From assembly GCF_019236475.1 (NCBI RefSeq), contig NZ_JAFAIX010000014.1, positions 248,001 to 312,000 of the forward strand: 64,000 nucleotides of DNA, read 5' to 3'. Position 1 is the stretch's first letter. Every line of letters starts with the position of its first letter. A program made the position numbers and the translations under genes. The notes under the pieces were generated by a model. That model was not told the origin of the DNA. It saw only the letters and a program-made list of their open reading frames with translations, and searched no databases. The DNA comes from Chitinophaga sp. Lineage in GTDB: Bacteria > Bacteroidota > Bacteroidia > Chitinophagales > Chitinophagaceae. Positions 19,635-28,514 of the stretch are shown here, in pieces.

Positions 19635-19709
19635 CAACTGATGATTTAGGGGTGAGAAAATGCCTTGAAGATAACTAATTATGAGCAGGTATAAAATCAC
19701 CCCAAAGTA

Positions 19710-20417
19710 TTACAGGAAACGTTGCTGTATGAGCTCCATAAACGCAGGACGAAACGTTTCACTGAGCGGGAAAGCTTTCCCTTGGATAAATACCTGGTTA
19801 TCTTGGATCTTTTCAATAAAGCCCGTATTCACAATATAGGAGTTATGAATGCGGATAAAAGGGGCTTTTAGTTGTTCTGCTATATCCTTCAATCTTTTAT
19901 ACACGAGGACCTCCCCTTTCACAGTAACGATCTTTACATACTCCCTGGTGCCTTCAAAATAACAGAGTTCAGATAAGCGGATCTGCTGAATGGTTTTCCC
20001 TGATTTTACAAAGAAGTAATCCGGACTGTCGTTACGGGCGAGTGTCTGCGTAGCTAATTTTCCAAAACTCTCTTCTATCTTTTGTTTCGCCTGTAGGAAA
20101 CGCTTCATGGTAATAGGTTTCAGCAGATAATCCACCGTTTCATAATTATAGCTTACCGCTGCGTATTCCGTATAGGCGGTGGTGAAAATAATTTTCAATC
20201 CTGGTGGCAGCAGGCCAGCCAGCTCCATTCCATCCAGTTTGGGCATATTGATGTCTAGGAAGATGATATCTGCCTGCTGTTCTTTCAACACTGCCAATGC
20301 TTCCAGGGCGTTATAACATTTGGCCAGCAAGACCCAATCTGTTGCTTGCTGGATATGCAGTTCCAGCAAATTAACTGCATTCGGTTCATCGTCTACTATG
20401 ATACATTTGAGGCTCAT
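19710..20417 (-). CDS. LytTR-family DNA-binding response regulator
   Basis: A 235-aa two-component regulator. The receiver domain (1-115) has the acidic pocket VDDE (D9, D10), the phospho-acceptor D55 in FLDINMP, and the switch Thr/Lys in FTTAY and LLKPI. The C-terminal LytTR domain (about 130-232) has FFVKSGKTIQQIRLSELCYFE and FIRIHNSYIVN, typical of the ten-stranded DNA-binding fold. Its start overlaps the kinase stop by 4 bp (ATGA), so the two are translationally coupled and form a cognate pair. LytTR proteins bind direct repeats spaced about two helical turns apart; such a series lies just upstream of the kinase gene. Confidence 0.92.
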   Translation of the reverse strand: MSLKCIIVDDEPNAVNLLELHIQQATDWVLLAKCYNALEALAVLKEQQADIIFLDINMPKLDGMELAGLLPPGLKIIFTTAYTEYAAVSYNYETVDYLLKPITMKRFLQAKQKIEESFGKLATQTLARNDSPDYFFVKSGKTIQQIRLSELCYFEGTREYVKIVTVKGEVLVYKRLKDIAEQLKAPFIRIHNSYIVNTGFIEKIQDNQVFIQGKAFPLSETFRPAFMELIQQRFL

Positions 20418-21430
20418 ACGGGAATGGATAAAAAGGAAGTGAATGTTTGGGCGGACCTGGTTGTTTCCAATACAAAGTTATCGCCATAAAGTAAAGTGAG
20501 CCGTTTTCTCAGGTTCTCAATACCGGAGCCACGCTGACTATTGGCCGATTGCTCACAACACTGGTTATTGCTGGTCCTAAACAGCAGGCGGTTATGTGCC
20601 TGTTGTAAATGGATAGATATTTTATTATCTGTACTGGTTTTATCTACGCCATGTTTAAAAATATTTTCAACAAAAGTCATGAGCAACATGGGTGGCAGAT
20701 GGCAATCAGTGGTGGTTTTATGGTTAAAATCCAGATCAATGGCATGCCGTATCCGAATTTTTTCCAAGGCAATATAATTTTCCAGGAAACTGATTTCGGT
20801 AGACAACAATACCTGATCTTTCGGACTCTCATCTACAAAATAGCGCATGATCTCAGATAGCCGCTCTATCAATATTGCCGTTCGTGGTGCTTCCAGATAG
20901 GCTTCATAATAAATATTGTTGAGGGTATTGAAGAGGAAATGCGGCTGCACCTGCGATTTAAGGAGATTTAGTTCCGCCTGCGTATTCTGCAACAACAAAG
21001 AAGCAGTAGTTCTTTTCAGTGTGAAATAATCCAGCACAATACGAAAGAAAAAGCTCAACATGAAGAGCAGCGGCAATCCTGCCATATACCGAAAAATGGT
21101 ATTGCCGGTAAGGGGAGATGGCGTTTTGGCATACCACGTATTGTACACCCAGTTAAGTACAAAGGCTCTTGTCAGCCCTGCCGCTGTCAGAAAAACCAGC
21201 GCCGCCAGCGCATACCATACATAACGTTTCTTTCGGTACAACAGCGGGTAAAGCACACTCGTATTGCCGTATATCACCAGCGCATAATACAACGTATTAC
21301 TACCTGCATAAACGGTAGCCTGACTAAAACCATCTTCCGGCAACTGTAAAAACAGCATCAGCATAAAAATTGCCAGCCAGGAAAGCCATTGTAGTCGTGC
21401 GCTTGTTGTGAAATCGCTGAGTAATTGCAT
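20414..21430 (-). CDS. LytS/YehU-type membrane sensor histidine kinase
   Basis: A 338-aa kinase with four predicted membrane helices in residues 15-135 (such as LSWLAIFMLMLFLQL, YALVIYGNTSVLYPLLY, VWYALAALVFLTAAGL, GLPLLFMLSFFFRIVL) and no large extracytoplasmic sensor. The His_kinase domain carries the conserved H164 in VQPHFLFNTLNNIYYEA. The ATPase domain shows PPMLLMTFVENIFKHGV (N box) and GSGIENLRKRLTLLYG. It is the first gene of the kinase-regulator operon, and the signal sensed is unknown. Upstream, 42-96 bp before its start, are three phased direct repeats that may allow autoregulation. Confidence 0.92.
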   Translation of the reverse strand: MQLLSDFTTSARLQWLSWLAIFMLMLFLQLPEDGFSQATVYAGSNTLYYALVIYGNTSVLYPLLYRKKRYVWYALAALVFLTAAGLTRAFVLNWVYNTWYAKTPSPLTGNTIFRYMAGLPLLFMLSFFFRIVLDYFTLKRTTASLLLQNTQAELNLLKSQVQPHFLFNTLNNIYYEAYLEAPRTAILIERLSEIMRYFVDESPKDQVLLSTEISFLENYIALEKIRIRHAIDLDFNHKTTTDCHLPPMLLMTFVENIFKHGVDKTSTDNKISIHLQQAHNRLLFRTSNNQCCEQSANSQRGSGIENLRKRLTLLYGDNFVLETTRSAQTFTSFLSIPV

Positions 21431-21471
21431 GTCCGAAAATACGAAGGAATTTCATCCTATTTCGGGAAACC

Positions 21472-21526
21472 TGATTTTTTCAATCACTACGCTCATTACT
21501 TCAATAAAACCGGTCATTCTTTCAAT
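21472..21526. promoter_or_regulatory. Three 13-bp direct repeats at 21-bp spacing (candidate LytTR operator)
   Basis: Copies are TGATTTTTTCAAT (21472-21484), TCATTACTTCAAT (21493-21505) and TCATTCTTTCAAT (21514-21526), consensus T[CG]ATTnnTTCAAT. Starts are exactly 21 bp apart, two turns of B-DNA. They lie between the divergent kinase (start 21430) and the gene at 21633. LytTR proteins are known to bind tandem half-sites with this phasing, so this is the probable binding site of the adjacent regulator. Confidence 0.6.
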
Positions 21527-21632
21527 CATTCTGCTGAACCCCGACTGCTGAAAATATACCGTCAACCATTGAATTCATTTCTCTATACCATGCGCAAAGT
21601 GAACTTTTGCAAATAACAAACAAGACCCACAT

Positions 21633-22487
21633 ATGCAATTCACCCGTATACTATACGTTCTCTGCTTCCTGCTGTCATGCACACAGGTCCAGGCACAAAC
21701 AGATACGATCAGTCCTGCACACATTCCCCTAGACACCAGGTATCTTAAACCCGGTATGCGTCAATACCTGGTGTACTTCCAGAAGAAAGGCCAAGAAAAA
21801 CAGCTCTTCTGGATGAATATCTGGCAACGGGAGGTGAAGACCATCATGATCGATAATACCCCTGTTTTTGAAACGGTACAACATTGGTACAGCGAAGACA
21901 GTACTAGGTATCATGAAATACTGAGCATAAACAGTATTGCCGATTTCCAACCCCTGTACCATCTGCAAACAGTAGGCAACAATACCAAAGTCTATCTGTG
22001 GTCAGATACCGATATCAAAGGAGATACCGTGAGCGTTAATAAAGCGAAAGACTTCCAACTCACTTTTGATATGCCGAATTATAACTGGAACTTGGATCTG
22101 GAAACGTTTGAAATGCTGCCATTGGCCGCAGACAAAACTTTCCTCATTCGTTTCTATGATGCCGGATTGGAAGCGCCTAAATATGTTACCTATAAAGTAA
22201 TTGGCACGGAAACGATTCAAACACTCGATCATCAAAGCGTAGCATGCTGGAAGCTGTTTACAGCAGGTGAAAGCCCAAGAGGTAAATATACCCAGACCTT
22301 CTGGATCAGTTGCAAAAACCATGAGTGCCTGAAAGAAGAAGATATTATCGGAGATAATATGCGCCGCTATAAAGTGAAGCTACCAGCCTTTTCCACTCCA
22401 TCTTCAGAAAAAATAATCCAGAATCCTGGTGAAAAAATTTTGTTTTACGAAAATCTTCGTACATTGTACGAAGATTTTCGTACTTAA
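21633..22487 (+). CDS. Secreted protein of unknown function (DUF3108-like features)
   Basis: A 284-aa exported protein. The signal peptide is MQFTRILYVLCFLLSCTQVQAQ; a cysteine in SCTQ could instead suggest a lipoprotein, but the -3 residue context is poor. The mature part is beta-rich (QYLVYFQKKGQEKQLFWMNIW, YKVIGTETIQTLDHQSVACW, TFWISCKNHECLKEED), resembling periplasmic DUF3108-type lipid-binding-like barrels, though I cannot assign it firmly. The last about 14 codons (FYENLRTLYEDFRT) are encoded by a large palindrome, so the natural C-terminus may once have been shorter. The gene precedes the S41 peptidase by 15 bp and is probably co-transcribed with it. Confidence 0.55.
   Translation: MQFTRILYVLCFLLSCTQVQAQTDTISPAHIPLDTRYLKPGMRQYLVYFQKKGQEKQLFWMNIWQREVKTIMIDNTPVFETVQHWYSEDSTRYHEILSINSIADFQPLYHLQTVGNNTKVYLWSDTDIKGDTVSVNKAKDFQLTFDMPNYNWNLDLETFEMLPLAADKTFLIRFYDAGLEAPKYVTYKVIGTETIQTLDHQSVACWKLFTAGESPRGKYTQTFWISCKNHECLKEEDIIGDNMRRYKVKLPAFSTPSSEKIIQNPGEKILFYENLRTLYEDFRT
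22446..22482. repeat. 17-bp perfect palindrome overlapping a gene end
   Basis: The arm 22446-22462 is the exact reverse complement of 22466-22482, with a 3-nt centre (ATT). Each arm is itself nearly palindromic: TACGAA, four bases, TTCGTA. It ends 2 bp before the stop codon at 22485 and 20 bp before the S41 peptidase ATG. No T-run follows, so termination is unlikely. It could be an mRNA processing/stability hairpin, a protein-binding site, or a short inserted palindromic unit. Confidence 0.75.
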
Positions 22488-22502
22488 TTAAAAATCACAG
22501 TC

Positions 22503-23795
22503 ATGAAACGGCTTATCATTGTATGTGTTGCCTTGTTTTGGTTTGGGGAGACAAGTGCCCAATCGCCCACCCCTATTACACCAACAGCCAAGCAGGAAGT
22601 AGTAAAACGATTGCAGGAATTACTCGTTGCGAATTATATATCCTTGGATACGGCTAAACAGATGAGTAAATATATTGGAGAGCGACTCCAATCGGGTGCA
22701 TATAGTAAGGTCAACAGTTCTTCCGATTTCGCACAAACCCTCAGCGCCGATCTGCGTCATATCTATCGTGATGGCCACATGTCTATTGTCTATAATCCTC
22801 GGGAAGCCACTGGTCCAACGGATACCGCAGCAGTTGCAGCCCCCCGCCCAGCGCCGGATTATAGTTTTACGAATAATGGCGTTAGAAAAGTAGAAGTATT
22901 ATATGGTAATGTAGGTTACCTAAAACTGAACATGTTTGTTGATGTATCAGATGCTGCCAAAGCCACTGTTAAAGCAGCTTTCGGACTATTGCAACACACC
23001 GGCGCCCTCATCATCGACCTGCGGGACAACGGCGGTGGAGATCCGGAAATGGTGCAGTATATCTGTAGTTACCTGCTCCCTCCAAACACACATCTGAATG
23101 ATTTGTATGAACGCAGAACGAATCGAACGGATTCTTTTTATACTTATGCTGTAGACGGCAGCGAGCATTTCCAACACATTCCGGTATATGTACTCACCAG
23201 TCAGCGTACCTATTCCGGTGCAGAAGAATGCAGTTACGATCTGCAAACCAGGCAGCGGGCATTGATTGTTGGTGAAAATACCGGTGGCGGTGCACACCCC
23301 GTAGAGCCGTTCCCGTTAGGCCACGGATTTGTCGGAAGAATTCCTTTCGCTTGCGGCATCAATCCTGTTACTGGTAAAGACTGGGAAGGCACCGGCATTC
23401 ATCCTGATATCGCCACCTCCCCTGACGATGCCTTGCAAACCGCACTGCTCCACTACTTCGATGCGCAACTGAAAAGCAATCCTGCCCCTGAGTTAAAACT
23501 GAAGCTGCAATGGGCCAGGGAACTGACTGCCGGCTCCGCACAAGCACCGGTCTTGAGTGCAGCCACCCTACAACGATATGTGGGAGCTTTCGGAGACCGT
23601 GAGGTAAAAATGGAAAACGGCGCATTATACTTTTCCAACGCGGCAGGTAAATTTCTCCGCATGGCGCCACTGACGGACCATGTATTCCGGTTAGTAGGTT
23701 ATGATTACATTCGTATGGAGTTCTCCACTGATGGTAAATCCCTCACCATGCGATATGATGACGGATTTAGCAATCTGCTGAAAAGAAAATCATAA
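22503..23795 (+). CDS. Secreted S41-family peptidase
   Basis: A 430-aa exported serine protease related to tail-specific/IRBP-type peptidases. The signal peptide ends ETSAQ. An N-terminal helical domain (about 25-115) is typical of the S41 lid region. The catalytic core runs from about 130 to 310, with GALIIDLRDNGGGDPEMVQY and the serine S238 in TSQRTYSGAEECSYDL, followed by GENTGGGAHP. No PDZ domain is visible, which fits the IRBP-like subgroup. A C-terminal beta-rich module (about 345-430, YVGAFGDREVKMENGALYF) is common in Bacteroidota members. Its stop is 1 bp from the stop of the convergent gene at 23797, leaving no room for a separate terminator. Confidence 0.85.
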   Translation: MKRLIIVCVALFWFGETSAQSPTPITPTAKQEVVKRLQELLVANYISLDTAKQMSKYIGERLQSGAYSKVNSSSDFAQTLSADLRHIYRDGHMSIVYNPREATGPTDTAAVAAPRPAPDYSFTNNGVRKVEVLYGNVGYLKLNMFVDVSDAAKATVKAAFGLLQHTGALIIDLRDNGGGDPEMVQYICSYLLPPNTHLNDLYERRTNRTDSFYTYAVDGSEHFQHIPVYVLTSQRTYSGAEECSYDLQTRQRALIVGENTGGGAHPVEPFPLGHGFVGRIPFACGINPVTGKDWEGTGIHPDIATSPDDALQTALLHYFDAQLKSNPAPELKLKLQWARELTAGSAQAPVLSAATLQRYVGAFGDREVKMENGALYFSNAAGKFLRMAPLTDHVFRLVGYDYIRMEFSTDGKSLTMRYDDGFSNLLKRKS

Positions 23796-23796
23796 A

Positions 23797-25275
23797 TTAT
23801 TTACGACAGTCGAACTCATTTCCTATCCGGTCCATTTGCTGCCAAAGGGCGTGCCTATAAGGTTTGGGAGATAGTTCAATATAGACTGCAGTATGCTGCT
23901 GCGACTGGCAGTTTCTTACCCGGATGCGGACATTCAAAGTCATAGGTGCCGGCTGCATATAGTTCAGCATATGGATGTTGCCTTCATAAGTGGCTTCATC
24001 CCCGGGTAAGGCTTTCACAGCCTGGATACTGGTGGTTACAGGAATCACTTTTTCAGCAGGAATATTTCTTCTACCTATATTCCTACCTACCAAACCTGTA
24101 TAATATTGGTAAAGATAATTTTGGAGCAGGGCCGCATTCAGTTGCGGCCTGCCTTCCAGCCACCAAAGGAAAGCATAGGTCCAATGCTCTTCACTTTCCG
24201 GCGCACCCCATCCTGGCGCAAAACGAATATCTTCCACCCCTTTCAGCGGTATCTGCGCAGCAAAATCAGTAGGTAAACCAAATCGCTCGTTTGTCCAATT
24301 TTCCGGAGTCGTCAATTTATAAGGAGGTTGATAGGTTACCGGATCAAAAATACCTGTGGATGCCTTTACCCACTGGATGCACTCCACTTCATCTACAATG
24401 GAAAAGCTCACCGGATGCCTGTAACCATTGCTGTTACGGCCTTGTTGCTTCCCTTGTATGAATTCCGCTTGCTGATTACCCGCCATCAACAAGTTATTGA
24501 TCATAGCCGTGGCATCCGGAATAGGCGTGTCGTACAAACTGCTTCGTTTGTTTTGCAAGTACCAGTTGATATCGGTATCATAGTATAAACGAAACGGTAT
24601 ATGCTGCAAGAATTTTTCATTCCCCAGTCCTTTCAAATCCTTGTTGAACGGGGTATACTGTGCATAGCCATCTGCATGACCATCTAAGGCTCCTATTTGC
24701 CTGGTCAATACTTCCTGGGTAAACTTAGCTACCATCACATCCTCTTCGTTATTATTCTTTTCCATCATGCGGGCGCCCCAGTTCCATAAGCCTTCCAAAC
24801 TGACTACCGTTCCTATACCCATGACTGCTTTAGGATGTATCACAGTAGCAGCAGGTTTTTCTGTCGCCAGTTCTGTATATCGCAGCACTACATTGCCGGG
24901 AATATCATATCCAACTAGTACATAACGTGCGGTATCTGTTTTATAAGTAGTAGTCACATGTTTCAGGATGGTATTCATTCTATCCACACATGCAGGATCT
25001 GCCACGAGGTTTTCTCCCTGTGATGCATAGATGGTTAGGATATCATTGCCAGCGGCTACATTATGTAACCTAGACTCGGCCAACAAACGTTTCAGCGGAT
25101 AAAACCCAGTGAAGACCACCACTGTAGCCTGGATATTTCCTGATAGCGGCGGTATCGCATAATAAAAACTGTGCGCACTGTCGCGAGTATCGAAATACAC
25201 TTTATCTATCTGCGCGTTTACAACTACAGGCAATACGAGTAGCCAAAGCAGCAGGAGCTTTCGGATTTTCATCAT
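23797..25275 (-). CDS. Secreted alpha/beta-hydrolase-like protein with Asp at the nucleophile position
   Basis: A 492-aa exported protein. The signal peptide is MMKIRKLLLLWLLVLPVVVNAQ; the ATGs at 25275 and 25272 are equivalent starts. Residues 45-200 look like an alpha/beta-hydrolase core: ATVVVFTGFYPLKRL (oxyanion-type turn), NDILTIYASQGEN, and RYVLVGYDIPGNVVLRY at the place of the nucleophile elbow. The usual Ser is D124 and the motif is G-Y-D-I-P-G rather than GxSxG. The C-terminal half (about 330-490) adds a mixed domain ending in a beta-rich section (MTLNVRIRVRNCQSQQHTAVYIEL). An Asp nucleophile is known in haloalkane dehalogenases and epoxide hydrolases, but the rest of those signatures is not evident. 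It may be a non-catalytic member. Confidence 0.5.
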   Translation of the reverse strand: MMKIRKLLLLWLLVLPVVVNAQIDKVYFDTRDSAHSFYYAIPPLSGNIQATVVVFTGFYPLKRLLAESRLHNVAAGNDILTIYASQGENLVADPACVDRMNTILKHVTTTYKTDTARYVLVGYDIPGNVVLRYTELATEKPAATVIHPKAVMGIGTVVSLEGLWNWGARMMEKNNNEEDVMVAKFTQEVLTRQIGALDGHADGYAQYTPFNKDLKGLGNEKFLQHIPFRLYYDTDINWYLQNKRSSLYDTPIPDATAMINNLLMAGNQQAEFIQGKQQGRNSNGYRHPVSFSIVDEVECIQWVKASTGIFDPVTYQPPYKLTTPENWTNERFGLPTDFAAQIPLKGVEDIRFAPGWGAPESEEHWTYAFLWWLEGRPQLNAALLQNYLYQYYTGLVGRNIGRRNIPAEKVIPVTTSIQAVKALPGDEATYEGNIHMLNYMQPAPMTLNVRIRVRNCQSQQHTAVYIELSPKPYRHALWQQMDRIGNEFDCRK

Positions 25276-25488
25276 GAAATAATTTGCGGTTGAGAAAAGA
25301 ATTGGCGGAATGGGCCACGCAAACGAAAGTATTAATAAAAAGTAACGACAAGTACAGAAATACTGTTATTCTTTTCTAGTTTGCAAACAGATTTTCACCG
25401 CTCCAATTATGAACACCCAATTGTCCGATACCGAACAACAAATCTTATTATTATGCATCTAAATTATTGATATTGAATATCATACCGT

Positions 25489-25523
25489 TTTGGCATATTT
25501 TTACGATCACGGATATACGTTTT
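25489..25523 (+). promoter_or_regulatory. Possible promoter of the ABC permease gene
   Basis: TTTG at 25489-25492 and TACGTTTT at 25516-25523 resemble the Bacteroidota -33 (TTTG) and -7 (TAnnTTTG) elements, separated by 23 bp, at the long end of the accepted range. The ATG follows 20 bp later. Confidence 0.35.
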
Positions 25524-25542
25524 CCGTAAGTAATAGTAACCC

Positions 25543-27915
25543 ATGATTAAAAACTACCTAAAAACCGCGTGGCGTAATCTTATCCGAGATAAGGCGTTCT
25601 CTGTTATTAATATCACCGGACTTGCCATTGGTATGGCGGGTGCATTGCTGATAGCTGTCTGGTTACAGCATATGCTGACGATGGATCGCTTTCACGAGAA
25701 GGGAGATCGCCTATACGTCATGTGTAACCGCGATGCGTTCAATGATGGGAAACAGCATGCCTGGGCCTATACGCCTAAAATAATGGCATCTACGTTAAAG
25801 GCCGAATACCCAGATGTGGAAGGCGTAACCAGGTATGATGATGATAACCATTTTCTGATGCAATTCAGGGAGAAACAGGTAATGGGGAAAACAGTATTCG
25901 CGGATCCTGATTTTTTCCAGATGTTCAGTTATAAGTTTGTCAGAGGGAATGAAGCTCCGACATTTAAAAATATATCATCGATCATCATCACGGAAAAATT
26001 TGCCCATGACGTTTTTGGGAATGAAGATCCCATGGGCAAAGTATTTACCCTGGATCAGAAACATCCTGTTACCGTAACAGCCGTGCTTAAGGATTTACCA
26101 GGAAATACAGATATGAAATTTGACTGCATGCTCTCCTGGGATTTCGCGGCCAGCCTGCACTACGTGGATTCTAACTGGACCAACAACAGCACTCAGACTT
26201 TCGTATTATTACATAAAAATGTAAATCTTGCCAGCTTTAACAACAAGGTAAATCAAATTACCATCAGCCATGGGAATCCTAACAACAGGCCCACCACACA
26301 GGTATTCGCACATTCCTACGGAGATCACTACCTCTACAATGCCAGCAGAAATGGGGAGTTTACCACTGGCCGTATTGAACAGGTTAGATTATTCGGCATT
26401 ATCGGGATTTTCATCCTGCTGATTGCCTGCATTAACTTTATGAATCTCAGTACAGCGAGAAGTGAGAAACGTGCCAGGGAAATCGGCGTCCGTAAAGTGA
26501 TGGGCGCTAGTAAATTCAGCCTGGTTGGTCAATTTATAACAGAGAGTATGATCATCAGTTTTTTTGCTTTCCTGATTGCAGGATTACTCGTGATGTGCTG
26601 TTTGCCTGTCTTAAATAACCTGGTAGACCTTCAACTTTCCCTAAAGCTATTAAATACCGGTACCTGGTTATTTGCCTTGCTGTTCGTAGTGATCACTGGT
26701 TTGCTGGCAGGCAGTTATCCGGCATTTTTCCTTTCTTCATTTAGACCCATCGCGTCTTTAAAAGGAACTTACAAAATTAACCAGTTAAGAATACAACCCC
26801 GATCCATATTGGTAATACTACAGTTTAGTTTTGCCATTATTCTAATTATTAGCAGCATCATTGTATCCCGACAGATCAACTATACCCAGGATAGAAACAG
26901 CGGATATGACAAAACAGGACTGGCATATACCACCATTGTAGGAGATCTGGATAAAAATTATTTATCACTTCGAGAAGAGTTGTTGCAGAGTGGCGCAGTG
27001 ACGGCTGTTTCCAAAAATATGTCGCCCATCACAGAACGCTTTAGCGATGGCTGGGGCCTTAGCTGGACTGGTAGTACAGAGGCAGATGCTAAAACAGACT
27101 TTATACGATTCTCTGCAGATGCAGATGTGGTAAAGACCATGAAAATGACCCTCGTAGCAGGGCGGGATCTTGATGTTTATAAATATCATACAGACAGTTT
27201 AGCGATGCTGCTGAATGAAACCGCTGTAAAGGCGATGCACCTGAGCAATCCCCTGGAAGCTACTGTCAAGGATCAAGGGAAGAACTGGCATGTAGTAGGA
27301 GTCGTAAAAGATTTCATCATAGAATCGCCGTACGACAAAATACAGCCCTTAATTATCCTGGGGCCCTCCTGCTGGTCTGGCACCATTCATTACCGGTTTA
27401 ACCCTGCGCATAATCAGTCTGCCAACCTTGCTACTATTACTACTATTTTCAGAAAATATAATCCAGCTTATCCATTCGAATATCATTTTGCAGATGATAT
27501 GTATACCTTAAAGTTTAAGGATATGCAAATGCTGAAATCGCTTTCTACATTTTTCGCTTTACTCTCCATCGTTATTTCCTGTATTGGTTTATTGGGGATG
27601 GTATCTTATATGGCTAAAGCAAGGAAAAAAGAAATTGCCATTCGGAAAGTGCTGGGTGCAACGTTGATGAGTATCAGTTATATTCTTTCCAGGAGTTTCC
27701 TGAAGCTGGTAGTAATTGCTATTGCGATAGCCAGCCCTATTGCCTGGTATTTTACCAGCAATTGGCTGGCGGATTATCACTATCGCATCACATTTCCTTG
27801 GTGGGCGTTTGGAGTTGCCGGTATGCTGGCGATCGTCATTACATTGGTCACCATTAGTGTACAAACGATTAGTGCGGCATTAGCGAACCCAGTAAAATCA
27901 TTACACGCGGAGTAA
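25543..27915 (+). CDS. MacB/FtsX-type ABC transporter permease
   Basis: A 790-aa inner-membrane protein with the duplicated layout common in Bacteroidota. It starts MIKNYLKTAWRNLIRDK with TM1 at about 20-43, then a MacB-like periplasmic domain (about 45-280). The first FtsX domain (about 285-410) contains LIACINFMNLSTARSEKRAREIGVRK. A second TM (ILVILQFSFAIILIISSIIV) and periplasmic segment follow, then a second FtsX domain (about 680-785) with MAKARKKEIAIRKVLGAT. The family works with a separate ATPase; none is encoded nearby, so it must use one from elsewhere. Such lone permeases usually have unknown substrates. The gene has its own terminator. Confidence 0.92.
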   Translation: MIKNYLKTAWRNLIRDKAFSVINITGLAIGMAGALLIAVWLQHMLTMDRFHEKGDRLYVMCNRDAFNDGKQHAWAYTPKIMASTLKAEYPDVEGVTRYDDDNHFLMQFREKQVMGKTVFADPDFFQMFSYKFVRGNEAPTFKNISSIIITEKFAHDVFGNEDPMGKVFTLDQKHPVTVTAVLKDLPGNTDMKFDCMLSWDFAASLHYVDSNWTNNSTQTFVLLHKNVNLASFNNKVNQITISHGNPNNRPTTQVFAHSYGDHYLYNASRNGEFTTGRIEQVRLFGIIGIFILLIACINFMNLSTARSEKRAREIGVRKVMGASKFSLVGQFITESMIISFFAFLIAGLLVMCCLPVLNNLVDLQLSLKLLNTGTWLFALLFVVITGLLAGSYPAFFLSSFRPIASLKGTYKINQLRIQPRSILVILQFSFAIILIISSIIVSRQINYTQDRNSGYDKTGLAYTTIVGDLDKNYLSLREELLQSGAVTAVSKNMSPITERFSDGWGLSWTGSTEADAKTDFIRFSADADVVKTMKMTLVAGRDLDVYKYHTDSLAMLLNETAVKAMHLSNPLEATVKDQGKNWHVVGVVKDFIIESPYDKIQPLIILGPSCWSGTIHYRFNPAHNQSANLATITTIFRKYNPAYPFEYHFADDMYTLKFKDMQMLKSLSTFFALLSIVISCIGLLGMVSYMAKARKKEIAIRKVLGATLMSISYILSRSFLKLVVIAIAIASPIAWYFTSNWLADYHYRITFPWWAFGVAGMLAIVITLVTISVQTISAALANPVKSLHAE

Positions 27916-27932
27916 CCTATGATTTATTCATA

Positions 27933-27970
27933 CAGCCGGTAACTGTATTCAATGCTACAGTTACCGGCTG
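27933..27970 (+). terminator. Intrinsic terminator after the ABC permease
   Basis: A perfect 15-bp stem (CAGCCGGTAACTGTA at 27933-27947, reverse complement at 27956-27970) with an 8-nt loop, followed by TTTCATTTTC, 18 bp after the stop. Confidence 0.9.
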
Positions 27971-28514
27971 TTTCATTTTCACCGTTCTGTTAAGCTCGCT
28001 AACGACCAGGTGTTTTCACCCTTTTTTTAAAATATTTCACGCATTTACATCTTGCAACAAATTAGGCTTCCCCACCTAACTATCTTAACTATCAATCAAA
28101 TTAATTTTAAAATACATCTAAAAATACCCTATGTGGAAAAAGCCACCGACATGGATGTGTTGGTGAAATGATTTTGTTTATATAAATTCGAGCACATCAA
28201 AGTTTTCGTGCATCATTTTTCAATCACTCTAAACCTCCAATTACTGTGATAAACATGTTGTGAAACTACCCTCAAAAGGCCGGCTGGTGTTAACTTTCCT
28301 TCGCCATTCATTTCAGTAAACACTTTTAATCTTTTGCCGGTAACTATCCTGATGACGTGGTATCTCTAATCTACTCATTTCATTTCTCTGAATAACAGGC
28401 GTACTGTTATTCCATTTATTAATCCTTTGATTGCCCAGCCTGAAGCTATTTCGGGTAGGATCTTTATTGCCGCAACGTTTCTTTTTTTCTTTATTCCATA
28501 AACGAAATACGCAT
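27971..28514. other. 544-bp A/T-rich intergenic region ahead of the glycine-rich/giant-protein block
   Basis: No convincing gene is seen. It probably carries the promoter of the 28.5-51.7 kb block, but no clear -33/-7 pair was found; TAACTTTC at 28291-28298 is the nearest match to a -7 box. One isolated sequence at 28213-28224 (TCATTTTTCAAT) resembles the repeats upstream of the LytS kinase with one base missing. Confidence 0.4.

Noticed and set aside
28213..28224. A fourth LytTR-type repeat (TCATTTTTCAAT)
   Set aside because: One base short, single, and with no partner at 21 bp.
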